From Streptomyces sp. R41 (lineage in GTDB: Bacteria; Actinomycetota; Actinomycetes; Streptomycetales; Streptomycetaceae), in NCBI RefSeq assembly GCF_041053055.1, contig NZ_CP163443.1, positions 2,356,001 to 2,420,000 of the forward strand: DNA of 64,000 nt, written 5' to 3'. Shown in pieces: positions 8,251-17,059 of this stretch. A program made the translations under genes and the position numbers. How positions within the stretch are numbered: the first letter of the stretch is position 1; every line of letters starts with the position of its first letter. The notes under the pieces were generated by a model, which saw only the letters and a program-made list of their open reading frames with translations, made no database searches and was not told the DNA's origin.

Positions 8251-8266
8251 CTGAGCGAGCGCTTAG
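8251..8266. promoter_or_regulatory. TetR-type operator upstream of tetR (autoregulatory)
   Basis: CTGAGC-GAGC-GCTTAG, a dyad with one mismatched pair and a 4-bp spacer, lies 50 bp before the TetR start codon. It shares both arms and the spacer length with the maoC site. Confidence 0.65.
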
Positions 8267-8275
8267 TGTCCCCGC

Positions 8276-8500
8276 TCAGCGCACCGCCTCCTGGCGGTCC
8301 CGGATCACCTTGGCCAGCGTGAAGGACGAGGTCACCAGATAGAGGACGGCGACGCCCAGGAAGGAGCGCACCCAGGCGTCGGCCTCCAGTTTGAAGATGC
8401 CGACGGCGGTCGCGACGATGGCGACGGAGAACGAGGCGACCGCCTGGCCGTAGAAGGCCGCGGTCGACTGCTGCTTGACCGGTGTCCCATTCATGTTCAT
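8276..8500 (-). CDS. YiaA/YiaB family two-helix membrane protein
   Basis: A small protein of 74 residues with two hydrophobic segments (FSVAIVATAVGIFKL and FLGVAVLYLVTSSFTLA), matching the YiaA/YiaB two-helix inner-membrane domain. Function unknown. Two in-frame ATGs (8500 and 8494) are possible; the first is used. It is transcribed towards the tetR gene 74 bp downstream, but the tetR operator and probable promoter lie in between, so the two are probably separate transcription units. Confidence 0.8.
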   Translation of the reverse strand: MNMNGTPVKQQSTAAFYGQAVASFSVAIVATAVGIFKLEADAWVRSFLGVAVLYLVTSSFTLAKVIRDRQEAVR

Positions 8501-8596
8501 GCGGACCAGGGTCGGACGATGCGGCCGCCACCACATCCGCTCGGATACTCAGCCCACGTACTCAGAACATCGAGAGCGCTGTTCCGATTGCTAGGC

Positions 8597-9748
8597 TCAG
8601 AAGGCCGAGACTCCCGTCAGCGCCCGCCCGATGACCAGTTTCTGGATCTGGCTCGTGCCCTCGTAGAGGGTCATCACGCGGGCGTCGCGCAGCAGCTTCC
8701 CCGCCGGGTATTCGTCGATGTAGCCGTAGCCGCCGAAGACCTGGAGGGCGTTGTTCGCGGCGCGGACGGCGGCCTCGGAGGCGAAGAGCTTGGCCTTCGA
8801 GGACTCGGTGGCGAACGGCAGCCCGCGGTCGATGAGATCGGCGACCCGCCAGGTCAGCAGGCGAGCCGCGTCCACGTCGACGGCTATGTCACTGAGCAGT
8901 TCCTGCACGAGCTGGTGATGGGCGATGGTCTTTCCGAACTGCTCGCGCTCGGTCGCGTACGTCACCGCCGCGTCCAGTGCCGCCTGGGCGATCCCGACGC
9001 AGCCCGCGGCCACGGACATCCGCCCCTTGGCGAGCGCGGACATGGCGACGGTGAACCCCTTGCCCTCGGGCGCCATCATGGTGCTGGCGGGCACGCGCAC
9101 GTCCTGGAGGACCAGCTCGGCGGTGGCCTGACCGCGCAGACCGAGCTTGCCGTGGATGGTGCGGCGGGTCAGACCGGGCGTGTCGGTCGGTACGAGGAAG
9201 GCGGAGACGCCCTGGTGGCCGGGCGCGTCCGTGGACCGGGCGAAGAGCAGCACGACGTCGGCCCAGGTGCCGTTCGTGATGAACATCTTGGTGCCGTTGA
9301 TGACGTAGTCGTCGCCGTCGCGCACGGCCTTCGTCGACAGATTGCCCGCGTCCGAGCCGGTGCCGGGTTCGGTGAGCCCGAAGCAGCCGGTGTACTCACC
9401 GGAGGTCAGCCCCGGCAGCCACCGCCGCTTCTGCTCTTCGCTCCCCCAGTACGCGATCGACTTGGCGACCAGGCCCAGCGAGACGGAGACGATTCCGCGC
9501 ACCGAGGAGTCACCGCGGCCCAGTTCCTCCGTGACGAGGCAGTACGCGAGGTGGTCGCCGCCGCTGCCGCCGTACTCCTCGTCGATGGTGAGCCCGAGGA
9601 ACCCGACCTCGCCGAGCTTCTTCACGATGGACCGGTCGACCTCTTCGGCGCGGTCCCACTCGATGACGTGGGGGGCGATCTCGCGGTCCACGAAGTCCTT
9701 GGCGAGTTGCCGGACGGCGGTCTGCTCCTCGCTGAGCTCCAGGTTCAT
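8597..9748 (-). CDS. acyl-CoA dehydrogenase
   Basis: A 383-residue flavoprotein of the short/branched-chain acyl-CoA dehydrogenase type. Visible are the FAD-contact strands CFGLTEPGTGSDA (122-134) and MFITNG (155-160), the REQFGKTI segment (268-275), the Q-VFGGYGY loop (336-343), and the catalytic base Glu363 in LYEGTSQIQK, the position used by short-chain enzymes. It oxidises an acyl-CoA to the 2-enoyl-CoA and passes electrons to ETF. Divergent from tetR at 9860, with a 19-bp palindrome between them that recurs before the aldehyde dehydrogenase gene. Confidence 0.95.
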   Translation of the reverse strand: MNLELSEEQTAVRQLAKDFVDREIAPHVIEWDRAEEVDRSIVKKLGEVGFLGLTIDEEYGGSGGDHLAYCLVTEELGRGDSSVRGIVSVSLGLVAKSIAYWGSEEQKRRWLPGLTSGEYTGCFGLTEPGTGSDAGNLSTKAVRDGDDYVINGTKMFITNGTWADVVLLFARSTDAPGHQGVSAFLVPTDTPGLTRRTIHGKLGLRGQATAELVLQDVRVPASTMMAPEGKGFTVAMSALAKGRMSVAAGCVGIAQAALDAAVTYATEREQFGKTIAHHQLVQELLSDIAVDVDAARLLTWRVADLIDRGLPFATESSKAKLFASEAAVRAANNALQVFGGYGYIDEYPAGKLLRDARVMTLYEGTSQIQKLVIGRALTGVSAF

Positions 9749-9814
9749 GCCGAGTCACCCCACAGATAGACGGACAGCGGCCTTCGAAAGCCGTCCATTG
9801 AAAACCGTACATTT

Positions 9815-9833
9815 AAATTAGCACTGCTAGTTT
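9815..9833. promoter_or_regulatory. 19-bp TetR operator between acyl-CoA dehydrogenase and tetR
   Basis: AAATTAGCACTGCTAGTTT is an imperfect 19-bp palindrome (one mismatched pair plus the centre) in an A+T-rich island between two divergent genes. It closely matches the site at 16495-16513; the AAAYTAGC and TAGTTT ends are shared. It should control both directions here. Confidence 0.75.
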
Positions 9834-9859
9834 CTGTATGCAGCCCTACTATGTGCGCC

Positions 9860-10501
9860 ATGGCCCGACCGCGCAAGCCCCTCCTCAGCACCGACCGCAT
9901 CGTCCAGACGGCACGGGCCCTGGTGGACGCCGAGGGCCTGGCGGCCGTCTCGACGCGCAGGCTCGCGGCCGAGCTGGGGGTGAGCGGGCCGTCCCTCTAC
10001 AACCACTTCCGCACCAAGGACCAGATCCTGGAGGCGGTCGCGGACTCGGTGAGCGCTCAGGTCGATCTGTCGATGTTCGAGGACGGCCGTGAGTGGCGTA
10101 CGGCCCTGCACGACTGGGCCGTCTCCTACCGGGCGGCGCTGCGCGACCACCCGAACATCGTCCCGGTCCTCGCCCGCGGGCCCGGCCGCCGACCCGCCGG
10201 GCTGCGCCTTGCCGACGCGGTGTTCGGGGCGATGGTCGATGCGGGGTGGCCGGCGGCTCAGGCCACGTCGATCGGGGCGCTGATGCGGTACTTCATCATG
10301 GGGTCCGCGCTCGGCTCGTTCGCCGGCGGCTTCGTCGACGACGCGACCGCGTACGATCCGGCCGACTATCCCCACCTCGGACAGGCCCATCTCCTTGCCG
10401 AGCAGCAGGAGAAGATCGACGAGCGGGCGTTCGAGACGGGGCTCAGCGCGCTGCTGGACGGGCTGACGCTGCAGTACGAGCGGGTGACTCGGGGGGACTG
10501 A
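9860..10501 (+). CDS. TetR/AcrR family regulator of the dehydrogenase regulon
   Basis: A 213-residue protein. The helix-turn-helix region is VSTRRLAAELGVSGPSLYNH then FRTKDQILEAVAD. The C-terminal domain is of the TetR_C type seen in actinobacterial regulators of beta-oxidation genes. ATG at 9860 gives the normal MARPRK start; an in-frame ATG at 9851 is also possible. No ribosome binding site is clear, so the transcript may have a very short leader. Divergent from the acyl-CoA dehydrogenase gene across the 19-bp palindrome, which is repeated before the aldehyde dehydrogenase operon. Confidence 0.88.
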   Translation: MARPRKPLLSTDRIVQTARALVDAEGLAAVSTRRLAAELGVSGPSLYNHFRTKDQILEAVADSVSAQVDLSMFEDGREWRTALHDWAVSYRAALRDHPNIVPVLARGPGRRPAGLRLADAVFGAMVDAGWPAAQATSIGALMRYFIMGSALGSFAGGFVDDATAYDPADYPHLGQAHLLAEQQEKIDERAFETGLSALLDGLTLQYERVTRGD

Positions 10502-10605
10502 GGGTTTTTCGCCTCCGCTGCCCCTACCCGTTCCCGTCACTCGTGGGCTCCACCCCCACGACCTTTCGGTCGCCACCGAAGCGTTCATGTCGCATGCTGG
10601 GGAGC

Positions 10606-11319
10606 ATGACGAGGCCGAAGGATCCGGTAGGCCCAGGGCTCGCGGCGTTGGCCGGGCTGATGGCGGACGAGACGCGGGCCGGGTTTCTGCTGGCGCTGCT
10701 CGACGGGCGAGCGTGGACGGCGGGTGAACTGGCGCGGTACGCCGGAGTCGCGCCTTCCACCGCCAGCGAGCACCTCGGCAAGCTCGTGACCGGCGGCCTC
10801 CTCACCGAGGAACGACAGGGCCGCCACCGCTACGTACGGCTGGCCGACGCCCGCGTCGCCCAACTCGTCGAGGATCTCGCCGCCCACGTGAGACCACATG
10901 CGGCCGAACGCCCCCGCACCCTGCGGGAGTCCAGCGCGGGCTCGGCGATGGCCCGCGGTCGCACCTGTTACGACCACCTCGCCGGACGGCTCGGCATCGC
11001 CCTCACCGACGCCCTGACCGGGCGCGGACTGCTCCGCCAGGACACGGGGTTCGCGCTCACGGACGCCGGATTGCGGTGGTTCGACACCGCGGGCATCAGC
11101 CTCGACCGCACCGGCCGCCGCCCCCTCACCCGCGCCTGCCTCGACTGGACCGAGCGTCGCCCCCACCTCGCGGGCACCGCCGGCGCGGCGCTGTGCCGTC
11201 ACGCCCTGGACGCGCACTGGTGCGTACGCATCGGGTCGGAACGGGCGGTCAAGGTGACCTCCGAAGGCGAACGCGCCTTCGCGGAGCTCCTCGGGATCGA
11301 GCCGACGACGCTCCACTGA
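10606..11319 (+). CDS. ArsR-like winged-helix transcriptional regulator
   Basis: A 237-residue protein. The N-terminal ArsR-type winged helix (about 10-80) includes GRAWTAGELARYAGVAPSTA, then SEHLGKLVTGGLL and a wing segment RQGRHRYVRLAD. The C-terminal half is a conserved extension with a second helical region and two Cys residues (CRHALDAHWCVR). No CxCxxC metal site is visible, so this is not a classical metal sensor. ATG at 10606 is used; 10594 is an in-frame alternative. It precedes an EamA transporter gene by 127 bp in the same direction and could regulate it. Confidence 0.85.
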   Translation: MTRPKDPVGPGLAALAGLMADETRAGFLLALLDGRAWTAGELARYAGVAPSTASEHLGKLVTGGLLTEERQGRHRYVRLADARVAQLVEDLAAHVRPHAAERPRTLRESSAGSAMARGRTCYDHLAGRLGIALTDALTGRGLLRQDTGFALTDAGLRWFDTAGISLDRTGRRPLTRACLDWTERRPHLAGTAGAALCRHALDAHWCVRIGSERAVKVTSEGERAFAELLGIEPTTLH

Positions 11320-11446
11320 TCAGGCGAAAACCCCTTACTCATGCGTCTCATGACGAGTGAAGGCGCCCCACCTGTGCCTACGCGCCGCACCACCGCGTCC
11401 GAAATCCGCCAGCCCCCACCCCGCACCCCCACCTAGCCTCAGGAGC

Positions 11447-12418
11447 ATGATGACCAAGACCCGACCAGCCCCGCACCCCCGCCGCGCGGAACTGCTCGCC
11501 GCCGGCGCGGCGACCGTCACCGTCGTGCTGTGGGCCTCGGCCTTCGTGTCGATCCGGAGCGCGGGCGCCGCGTACTCGCCGGGCGCGCTGGCGCTGGGGC
11601 GGCTGCTGGCGGGAGCCGTCGCGCTCGGGGCCGTCTGCCTCGTGCGCAGGGAGGGTTGGCCTCCGCGCGCGGCCTGGCGCGGGATCGCCATATCCGGGCT
11701 GCTGTGGTTCGGCTTCTACATGGTCGTCCTCAACTGGGGCGAGCAGCAGGTGGACGCCGGCACGGCGGCACTGGTGGTGAACATCGGTCCGATCCTGATC
11801 GCCCTGCTCGGCTCCCGACTGCTCGGTGACGCGATGCCGCCGCGGCTGCTGGCGGGCATGGCGGTGTCGTTCGCCGGTGCGGTCGCCGTGGGGCTGTCGA
11901 TGTCCGGCGAGGGCGGTTCCTCGGTCCTCGGGGTCGTCCTGTGTCTGCTCGCCGCCATGGGCTACGCGGCCGGTGTCGTCGCGCAGAAGCCGGCGCTCGG
12001 CCGGGCGAGCGCGCTCCAGGTCACGACGTTCGGCTGCCTGGTGGGAGCGGTCGCGTGCTTGCCCTTCGCCGGGCAGCTCGTCCAGGACGCGGCCGACGCG
12101 CCGGCTTCGGCCACGCTCAATATGGTCTACCTGGGCGTCTTCCCGACCGCTCTGGCCTTCACGACCTGGGCGTACGCCCTCGCCCGTACGACCGCGAGCC
12201 GCATGGGCGCGACCACGTACGCGGTGCCCGCCCTCGTGGTGCTGATGTCCTGGCTGTTCCTCGACGAGGTCCCGGGGCTGCTCACCCTGGCGGGCGGTGC
12301 GCTGTGCCTGGCGGGTGTGGCGGTGTCCCGTTCCCGTCCGCGCGCCGGGAGGGCCACGGCTCCGGAGCGCACTCCGCAGCCGCGGCCCGAGCCCGAGCCC
12401 GAGCGGGAACAAGCCTGA
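11447..12418 (+). CDS. EamA/DMT-family transporter
   Basis: A 323-residue integral membrane protein with ten hydrophobic segments arranged as two EamA repeats. The first begins at LWASAFVSIRSAG, the second around VLGVVLCLLAAMGYAAGVV. The C-terminus is a charged Pro/Glu/Arg tail (PRPEPEPEREQA). Drug/metabolite transporters of this type export small metabolites or amino acids; the substrate cannot be read here. AGGAG directly precedes two ATGs at 11447 and 11450. It ends 22 bp from the convergent MHS transporter gene. Confidence 0.9.
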   Translation: MMTKTRPAPHPRRAELLAAGAATVTVVLWASAFVSIRSAGAAYSPGALALGRLLAGAVALGAVCLVRREGWPPRAAWRGIAISGLLWFGFYMVVLNWGEQQVDAGTAALVVNIGPILIALLGSRLLGDAMPPRLLAGMAVSFAGAVAVGLSMSGEGGSSVLGVVLCLLAAMGYAAGVVAQKPALGRASALQVTTFGCLVGAVACLPFAGQLVQDAADAPASATLNMVYLGVFPTALAFTTWAYALARTTASRMGATTYAVPALVVLMSWLFLDEVPGLLTLAGGALCLAGVAVSRSRPRAGRATAPERTPQPRPEPEPEREQA

Positions 12419-12440
12419 TTCCAGGTTCCCTTCCCCTGCG

Positions 12441-13775
12441 TCAGTGCTCCTGCGCCGCCCGGCCCGCGAGGATCCTGATCGAGACGAGGGCGATCACCGC
12501 GAGCCCGATGATGTACGCGGACACGGCCATCGACGTGCCGGTCGCCTCGAGGAGCAGCACCATCACGAAGGGGGCGAGTCCGCCGCCGAACACGGCCGCG
12601 ATCTGGTAGCCGAGCGAGGCGCCCGTGTACCGCATCTCGGGCGTGAACAGCTCGGCGAACAGGGCGGCTTGAGGCCCGTACATGATGCTGAGGAAGCAAC
12701 TGGCGACGAATGTGCCGACGGCCAGCCACACCAGCGAACCGGTGTCGATGAGCAGGAACATCGGCACGGCCCACAGCGCGATGCCGGCCGCCCCGAGCGC
12801 GTAGATCCTGATGCGCCCGATGCGGTCGGAGAGCGCGGCGGACGCGGGGATCAGCACCAGCTGGGTGAGGCTGACGCAGAGCGAGACGGTGAGCACCGCG
12901 CTGCGTTTCATGTCGAGTTCGCGGGTGGTGTAGTCGAGGACGCCCGTGATGAGGATGTAGAAGGTCGCGGTGTTCACGGCGAAGGAGCCGCCCGCGAGGA
13001 ACACCGTGCCGAGGTGCCCGCGCAGGATCGTGCGCAGCGGAGAGCTCCGGGATCCCTTCTCCTCGGCCGCCAACGCCGCCTCCGCCGCCCGGAATTCGGG
13101 CGTTTCCTCGACGCGGGTGTGGATGTACCAGGCGAGCCCGAGCACGAGCAGGCCGACCAGGAAGGGCAGTCGCCAGCCCCACGCCGCGAACGCGCTCTCA
13201 CTGGTGGTCGCCCCGGCGACGAGGAAGACGGTGTTGGCCGTCACCACGCCGATGGGAACGCCGAGTTGGACGAAGCTGCCGTACACGCCCCGCTTGCCCT
13301 CGGGGGCGTACTCGGTGGCGAGCAGCATGGCGCCGCCCCATTGCGCGCCGACGGCGATGCCCTGCACGACGCGCAGGGCGACGAGCAGGATCGGGGCGGC
13401 GATGCCGATGGTGTCGTACGTGGGGAGCAGGCCTATGCCGGTGGTGGCCAGGCCCATCAGGGTCAGGGCGAGCACCAGCATGGGTTTGCGGCCGTGCTTG
13501 TCGCCGAGCTGCCCCGCGATGACTCCGCCGAGCGGACGGGCCAGGAAGCCGACGGCGAAGGTCGCGAAGGAGGCGAGGACTCCCGCGGACGAACTGCCCG
13601 CCGGGAAGTAGAGGTCGCCGAGCACCAGGGCGGCGGCGATACCGAAGACGAAGTAGTCGTACCACTCGACGGCCGAGGCGAGCGCGGCCGCGGTGGCCAC
13701 CTTGCGTCGGTTGCGTACAGCGGGGGAAGTGGCGGACCGAGGGTGAGCGGATGCTGCGGAAGGTGCCGTGTTCAT
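12441..13775 (-). CDS. MHS family (metabolite:H+ symporter) MFS transporter
   Basis: A 444-residue protein with 12 predicted membrane segments. The N-terminal signature ASAVEWYDYFVFGIAAALV and the loop GQLGDKHGRKP after helix 2 are diagnostic of the MHS subfamily (shikimate, alpha-ketoglutarate, proline/betaine or citrate carriers). It also has a GAQWGGAMLLATEYAP segment in helix 5. The ATG at 13775 gives a short cytoplasmic tail of about 25 residues before the first signature. An ACCG-N2-CGGT dyad lies 66 bp upstream. It neighbours the alcohol/aldehyde dehydrogenase operon, so it may import a related carbon source (inference). Confidence 0.93.
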   Translation of the reverse strand: MNTAPSAASAHPRSATSPAVRNRRKVATAAALASAVEWYDYFVFGIAAALVLGDLYFPAGSSSAGVLASFATFAVGFLARPLGGVIAGQLGDKHGRKPMLVLALTLMGLATTGIGLLPTYDTIGIAAPILLVALRVVQGIAVGAQWGGAMLLATEYAPEGKRGVYGSFVQLGVPIGVVTANTVFLVAGATTSESAFAAWGWRLPFLVGLLVLGLAWYIHTRVEETPEFRAAEAALAAEEKGSRSSPLRTILRGHLGTVFLAGGSFAVNTATFYILITGVLDYTTRELDMKRSAVLTVSLCVSLTQLVLIPASAALSDRIGRIRIYALGAAGIALWAVPMFLLIDTGSLVWLAVGTFVASCFLSIMYGPQAALFAELFTPEMRYTGASLGYQIAAVFGGGLAPFVMVLLLEATGTSMAVSAYIIGLAVIALVSIRILAGRAAQEH

Positions 13776-13841
13776 GCGTGCACACTCCGGTGGGTGCGGG
13801 GACGGAACTGGGGGGTGGCCGCGGTTCCGGGGAACATACTG

Positions 13842-13851
13842 ACCGGACGGT
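13842..13851. promoter_or_regulatory. candidate operator ACCG-N2-CGGT upstream of MHS transporter
   Basis: ACCGGACGGT, followed by ACG, is a 10-bp dyad 66 bp before the MHS start. The same arrangement (ACCG-N2-CGGTACG) occurs at 25459 before the molybdopterin oxidoreductase. It is short, so chance is possible in this base composition. Confidence 0.35.
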
Positions 13852-13968
13852 ACGGGGGTCAACGGGTCGTACAGCAGCAGTTTTTACCTGCACATGGCAA
13901 CCATGGGTGACCGTGGGCACGCCGAAGACCCCGGGCGCCTCGGCGGCCGGGGTACCGGACAGAACCGA

Positions 13969-15051
13969 CTAGAAGACGACCAGGGCGCGCCCGCCCTTGC
14001 CCGCGATCATGTTGTCGAAGGCCGCCGGAATGCCCTCGAGGGCGATCCGGTCGGTGACCAGGCTGCCGAGGTCGAGGCGGCCGGCGCGGACGTGCTCCGC
14101 CAGCACCGGCAGATCCCGCGCCGGGTCGGAGTTGCCGTACACGCAGCCCGAGAGCGTCCTGCCCCAGTGGAAGATCTCCAGCGCGTTGAAGGTGACCTGC
14201 TGGTCCTTGCCGCCGATGCCGACGACCGTGGTGCGGCCGCCGCGCCGGGTGGAGTCCCAGGCGGTGCGGATGGTCACGGCGCGGCCCACGCACTCGACGG
14301 CCACGTCGACGCCCTGCTTGCCGGTGAGGGCGCGGATCTCGCGTGCGGTGTTGTCGGAGGCGACGACATAGTCCGTCGCGCCCGCCTCGCGCGCCAGGGA
14401 CTCCTTCTCGGGCGAGACGTCGACCGCGACGATCTTCGAAGCGCCCGCGATCCGGGCGGCCCGGAGAGCCGCGAGCCCCACCCCGCCGACCCCGAACACC
14501 GCGACGGTCTCGCCCTGCCGGACCTTGGCGGAGTGGTGGACGGCGCCGTATCCGGTGAGGACGGCACAGCCGAGGAGGGCGGCGTCGGCGAGGGGTACGC
14601 CGTCCGGTACGGGCAGGACGCATCCGGCGGCCACGACGGTCTCCTCCGCGAACGCGGCGACGTTCAGGCCGGGGTGGAGGTCACTCCCATCGGAGGCGCG
14701 ATGCGCGTACACCTCCCCGGCGCCGGTCAGCGCGTTGGCGCACAGCCAGACCTCGCCGAGCGAGCAGGCGTGACAACTTCCGCAGGACGGCGCCCAGTTG
14801 AGGACGACACCGTCGCCGGGAACGACGTGCGTGACACCCTCGCCGACGGCCACGACGGTGCCGGCGCCCTCGTGGCCGAGGACGGCGGGGACGGGCACCC
14901 TCATGGTGCCGTCGGACAGGGAGAGGTCGGAGTGGCAGACCCCGGCGGCGGCGAGCCGCACGCGGACCTGGCCGGGGCCGGGGTCCGGCAGGTCGATCTC
15001 GGCGATCTCCAACGGAGCGCCCACGGCGGGAAGTACGGCAGCGCGAACCAC
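13969..15051 (-). CDS. zinc-dependent alcohol dehydrogenase (MDR family)
   Basis: A 360-residue medium-chain dehydrogenase. The catalytic zinc site is indicated by GVCHSD and GHEGAG, the structural zinc by the four-Cys loop [15 protein letters not shown], and the NAD-binding Rossmann motif by [11 protein letters not shown]. It resembles class III / aryl-alcohol types that oxidise primary alcohols to aldehydes with NAD. The GTG at 15051 is chosen because AGGAG sits 7 bp upstream. It lies 16 bp after the aldehyde dehydrogenase stop, so the two form an operon that could convert alcohol to aldehyde to acid. Confidence 0.93.
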   Translation of the reverse strand: MVRAAVLPAVGAPLEIAEIDLPDPGPGQVRVRLAAAGVCHSDLSLSDGTMRVPVPAVLGHEGAGTVVAVGEGVTHVVPGDGVVLNWAPSCGSCHACSLGEVWLCANALTGAGEVYAHRASDGSDLHPGLNVAAFAEETVVAAGCVLPVPDGVPLADAALLGCAVLTGYGAVHHSAKVRQGETVAVFGVGGVGLAALRAARIAGASKIVAVDVSPEKESLAREAGATDYVVASDNTAREIRALTGKQGVDVAVECVGRAVTIRTAWDSTRRGGRTTVVGIGGKDQQVTFNALEIFHWGRTLSGCVYGNSDPARDLPVLAEHVRAGRLDLGSLVTDRIALEGIPAAFDNMIAGKGGRALVVF

Positions 15052-15067
15052 GTGAATGCTCCTGGGC

Positions 15068-16456
15068 CTAGAACTGAAGGGACTTGGTCTGGAGGTACTC
15101 GGACAGCCCGTGCGAACCCAGCTCGCGCCCGACCCCCGACTGCTTGTAACCCCCGAACGGGGCAAGGGGGTTGAACCGTCCGCCGTTGATGTCGACCTGC
15201 CCGGTGTCGAGCCGCCGCGCGAAGGCGACCGCCTCGGCCTCGTCGTCCCCCCACACCGCGCCCGCGAGCCCGTACACCGTGCCGTTGGCGATCCGGACGG
15301 CGTCCTCCTCGTCCTCGTACCGGATGATCGACAACACCGGTCCGAAGATCTCCTCCTGAGCGATCGTCACGTCGGGTGTGACGTCGGCGAAGACGGTCGG
15401 GCTGACGAAGTACCCCTGATCGCGGGGAGATTCGGGGCCACCCGCGACGAGCCGGGCGCCCTCCGCGACGCCCTTCTCGATATAACTCCGCACCCGTGCC
15501 TGCTGCTTGGCGCTGACGACCGGGCCGATGCGATCGCCGTACTTCGCCGCAGCCGCCGCGGCCAGCTCGACCGCCTCGTCGTACCGCGCGGTGTGCACCA
15601 GCATGCGGGTCCAGGCGCTGCATGTCTGGCCGGAGTTGGACATCACGTTGGCGACGCCGACGTTGACGGCCTTGGCCAGGTCGGCGCTCGGCAGGATGAC
15701 GTTGGCGGACTTGCCGCCGAGTTCGAGGGCGACCCGCTTGACCGCGGCGCCGGCCGTCGCGCCGATCCGCTTGCCGACCGCCGTGGAGCCGGTGAAGGAG
15801 ACCAGATCCACGTCCGGGTGTTCGGCGAGGGCCTGACCGGCGACCGGACCGAGGCCGGTGACGAGGTTGAAGACACCGGCCGGGACACCCGCCTCGGCCA
15901 CGGCCTCCGCGAAGAGCTGGGCGGTGAGCGGGGTGTCCTCGGCGGGCTTCAGGACGACCGTGCAGCCCGCGGCGAGCGCCGGGGCAACCTTGGCGACGAT
16001 CTGGTGCAGCGGGTAGTTCCAGGGTGTGATGGCGCCGACGACACCTACAGGCTCCTGGTAGACGGTCGAGTTCCCGACCTTCTCCTCGAAGGGGTACGTC
16101 GCCGCCAGTTCGGCGTACGAGCCCGCCACCGCGATCGGCACGCCCGCGTGCACCGTCTGCGAGAACGGCAGCGGCGAACCGAGCTCGGCGGTGACGGTCT
16201 CGGCGATCTCGTCCTTGCGGGCGACGAGCACGTCACGCAGGGCGGTGAGCTTCGCGGCCCGTTCGGCGGGCGGGGTCGCGGCCCACCCGGGGAAGGCGGC
16301 GCGTGCGGCCCGTACGGCGGTGTCGACGTCCTCGGGGGTGCCCGCCGGGACCCGGCCGATCACCTGCTCGTCGACGGGGTTCACGACCTCGATCGTGTCC
16401 GCGCCGGCGGCGGGGCGCCAGGCGCCGTCGATGTACATGCCGTCCTGTGCCTTCAT
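15068..16456 (-). CDS. NAD(P)-dependent aldehyde dehydrogenase
   Basis: A 462-residue aldehyde dehydrogenase superfamily member. The oxyanion Asn147 is in TPWNYPL, the general base Glu245 in LELGGKS, and the catalytic Cys279 in NSGQTCS, with the late EEIFGPVL block. It oxidises an aldehyde to the acid; the substrate is not specified by these motifs. First gene of the operon with the zinc alcohol dehydrogenase. The 19-bp palindrome at 16495-16513, 38 bp before the ATG, is nearly the same as the one between acyl-CoA dehydrogenase and tetR, so it is probably part of that regulon. Confidence 0.95.
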   Translation of the reverse strand: MKAQDGMYIDGAWRPAAGADTIEVVNPVDEQVIGRVPAGTPEDVDTAVRAARAAFPGWAATPPAERAAKLTALRDVLVARKDEIAETVTAELGSPLPFSQTVHAGVPIAVAGSYAELAATYPFEEKVGNSTVYQEPVGVVGAITPWNYPLHQIVAKVAPALAAGCTVVLKPAEDTPLTAQLFAEAVAEAGVPAGVFNLVTGLGPVAGQALAEHPDVDLVSFTGSTAVGKRIGATAGAAVKRVALELGGKSANVILPSADLAKAVNVGVANVMSNSGQTCSAWTRMLVHTARYDEAVELAAAAAAKYGDRIGPVVSAKQQARVRSYIEKGVAEGARLVAGGPESPRDQGYFVSPTVFADVTPDVTIAQEEIFGPVLSIIRYEDEEDAVRIANGTVYGLAGAVWGDDEAEAVAFARRLDTGQVDINGGRFNPLAPFGGYKQSGVGRELGSHGLSEYLQTKSLQF

Positions 16457-16494
16457 CGTGTTCCTCCCGGGCGGGGCCGCGTCGTCCGCACCCT

Positions 16495-16513
16495 AAACTA
16501 GCGATGATAGTTT
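16495..16513. promoter_or_regulatory. 19-bp TetR operator upstream of aldehyde dehydrogenase
   Basis: AAACTAGCGATGATAGTTT has 6-bp perfect outer arms (AAACTA/TAGTTT) and matches 15 of 19 positions of the site at 9815-9833. Its place immediately upstream of the start codon suits a repressor site. Confidence 0.72.
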
Positions 16514-16583
16514 TCGGGCGCCAGAGGGACCCGGCGGAACCGGGCCGGACCTGGTTCCCAGGGGCATCCTCGGCCCGTGCGGC

Positions 16584-17039
16584 TCAGAAGTCGACCCTGG
16601 TCCGATCGTCCACCCTGGCCACGGATTCCTGGGCGAAGGCCTTCTCGTAGGCGATGCGGATCTCCTCGATCTTCTTGTCGCTCGCGCGTGCCTGGGTCAC
16701 CGGATACAGCAGGATCAGCGCGTAGGACCGCTCGCGCTCGATCGTGCCGTGCGCGTCCCGCCACTGCCCGCGCCCGTTCTGCACGGTGAGCCCGTTCGGG
16801 AAGTCCGGCGTCACCTCCTTGTCGACGAAGGCCATGAACTGCCGGTCGGTGACGGCCGCGCCGCCGTCGGGCCGTTCGGTGCCGAAGAAGAGCCGGCTCT
16901 CGATGTACGCCTCACCGCGGACCGGGACTTGAGGGTCGGGGTCGTCGAGGAGGGCGTACGCGGCCGGGGCGCCGACGGCGAGCAGGGCGGTGGCGGTCAT
17001 GGCGCCCAAACGGGCGCGGGTGCCGCTGTGCGGAGTCAT
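16584..17039 (-). CDS. DUF3574 secreted protein
   Basis: A 151-residue protein with an N-terminal hydrophobic segment (MTATALLAVGAPAAYALL) that is probably a signal peptide or anchor. A compact DUF3574 domain follows: YIESRLFFGTERPDG, the ITDRQF-like VTDRQFMAFVDKEVTPDFPN, and a late LLYP...IRIAYEKAF block. Function unknown. A GTG at 17063 overlaps the stop of the upstream ABC ATPase gene (GTGA) and is a possible coupled start adding 8 residues; the ATG at 17039 gives a more normal signal peptide. Co-transcribed with the ABC gene. Confidence 0.82.
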   Translation of the reverse strand: MTPHSGTRARLGAMTATALLAVGAPAAYALLDDPDPQVPVRGEAYIESRLFFGTERPDGGAAVTDRQFMAFVDKEVTPDFPNGLTVQNGRGQWRDAHGTIERERSYALILLYPVTQARASDKKIEEIRIAYEKAFAQESVARVDDRTRVDF

Positions 17040-17059
17040 GCGCGCCTGCCTAGCGGAAC

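Noticed and set aside
7575..8534. Extended N-terminus for the first TetR protein
   Set aside because: It would read through the operator and the upstream YiaA/YiaB gene; the start at 8201 gives a normal TetR length.
12297..13910. 537-codon plus-strand frame opposite the MHS transporter
   Set aside because: Composition rich in Glu, Gly and Arg with no motif; the minus-strand MHS gene is unambiguous.
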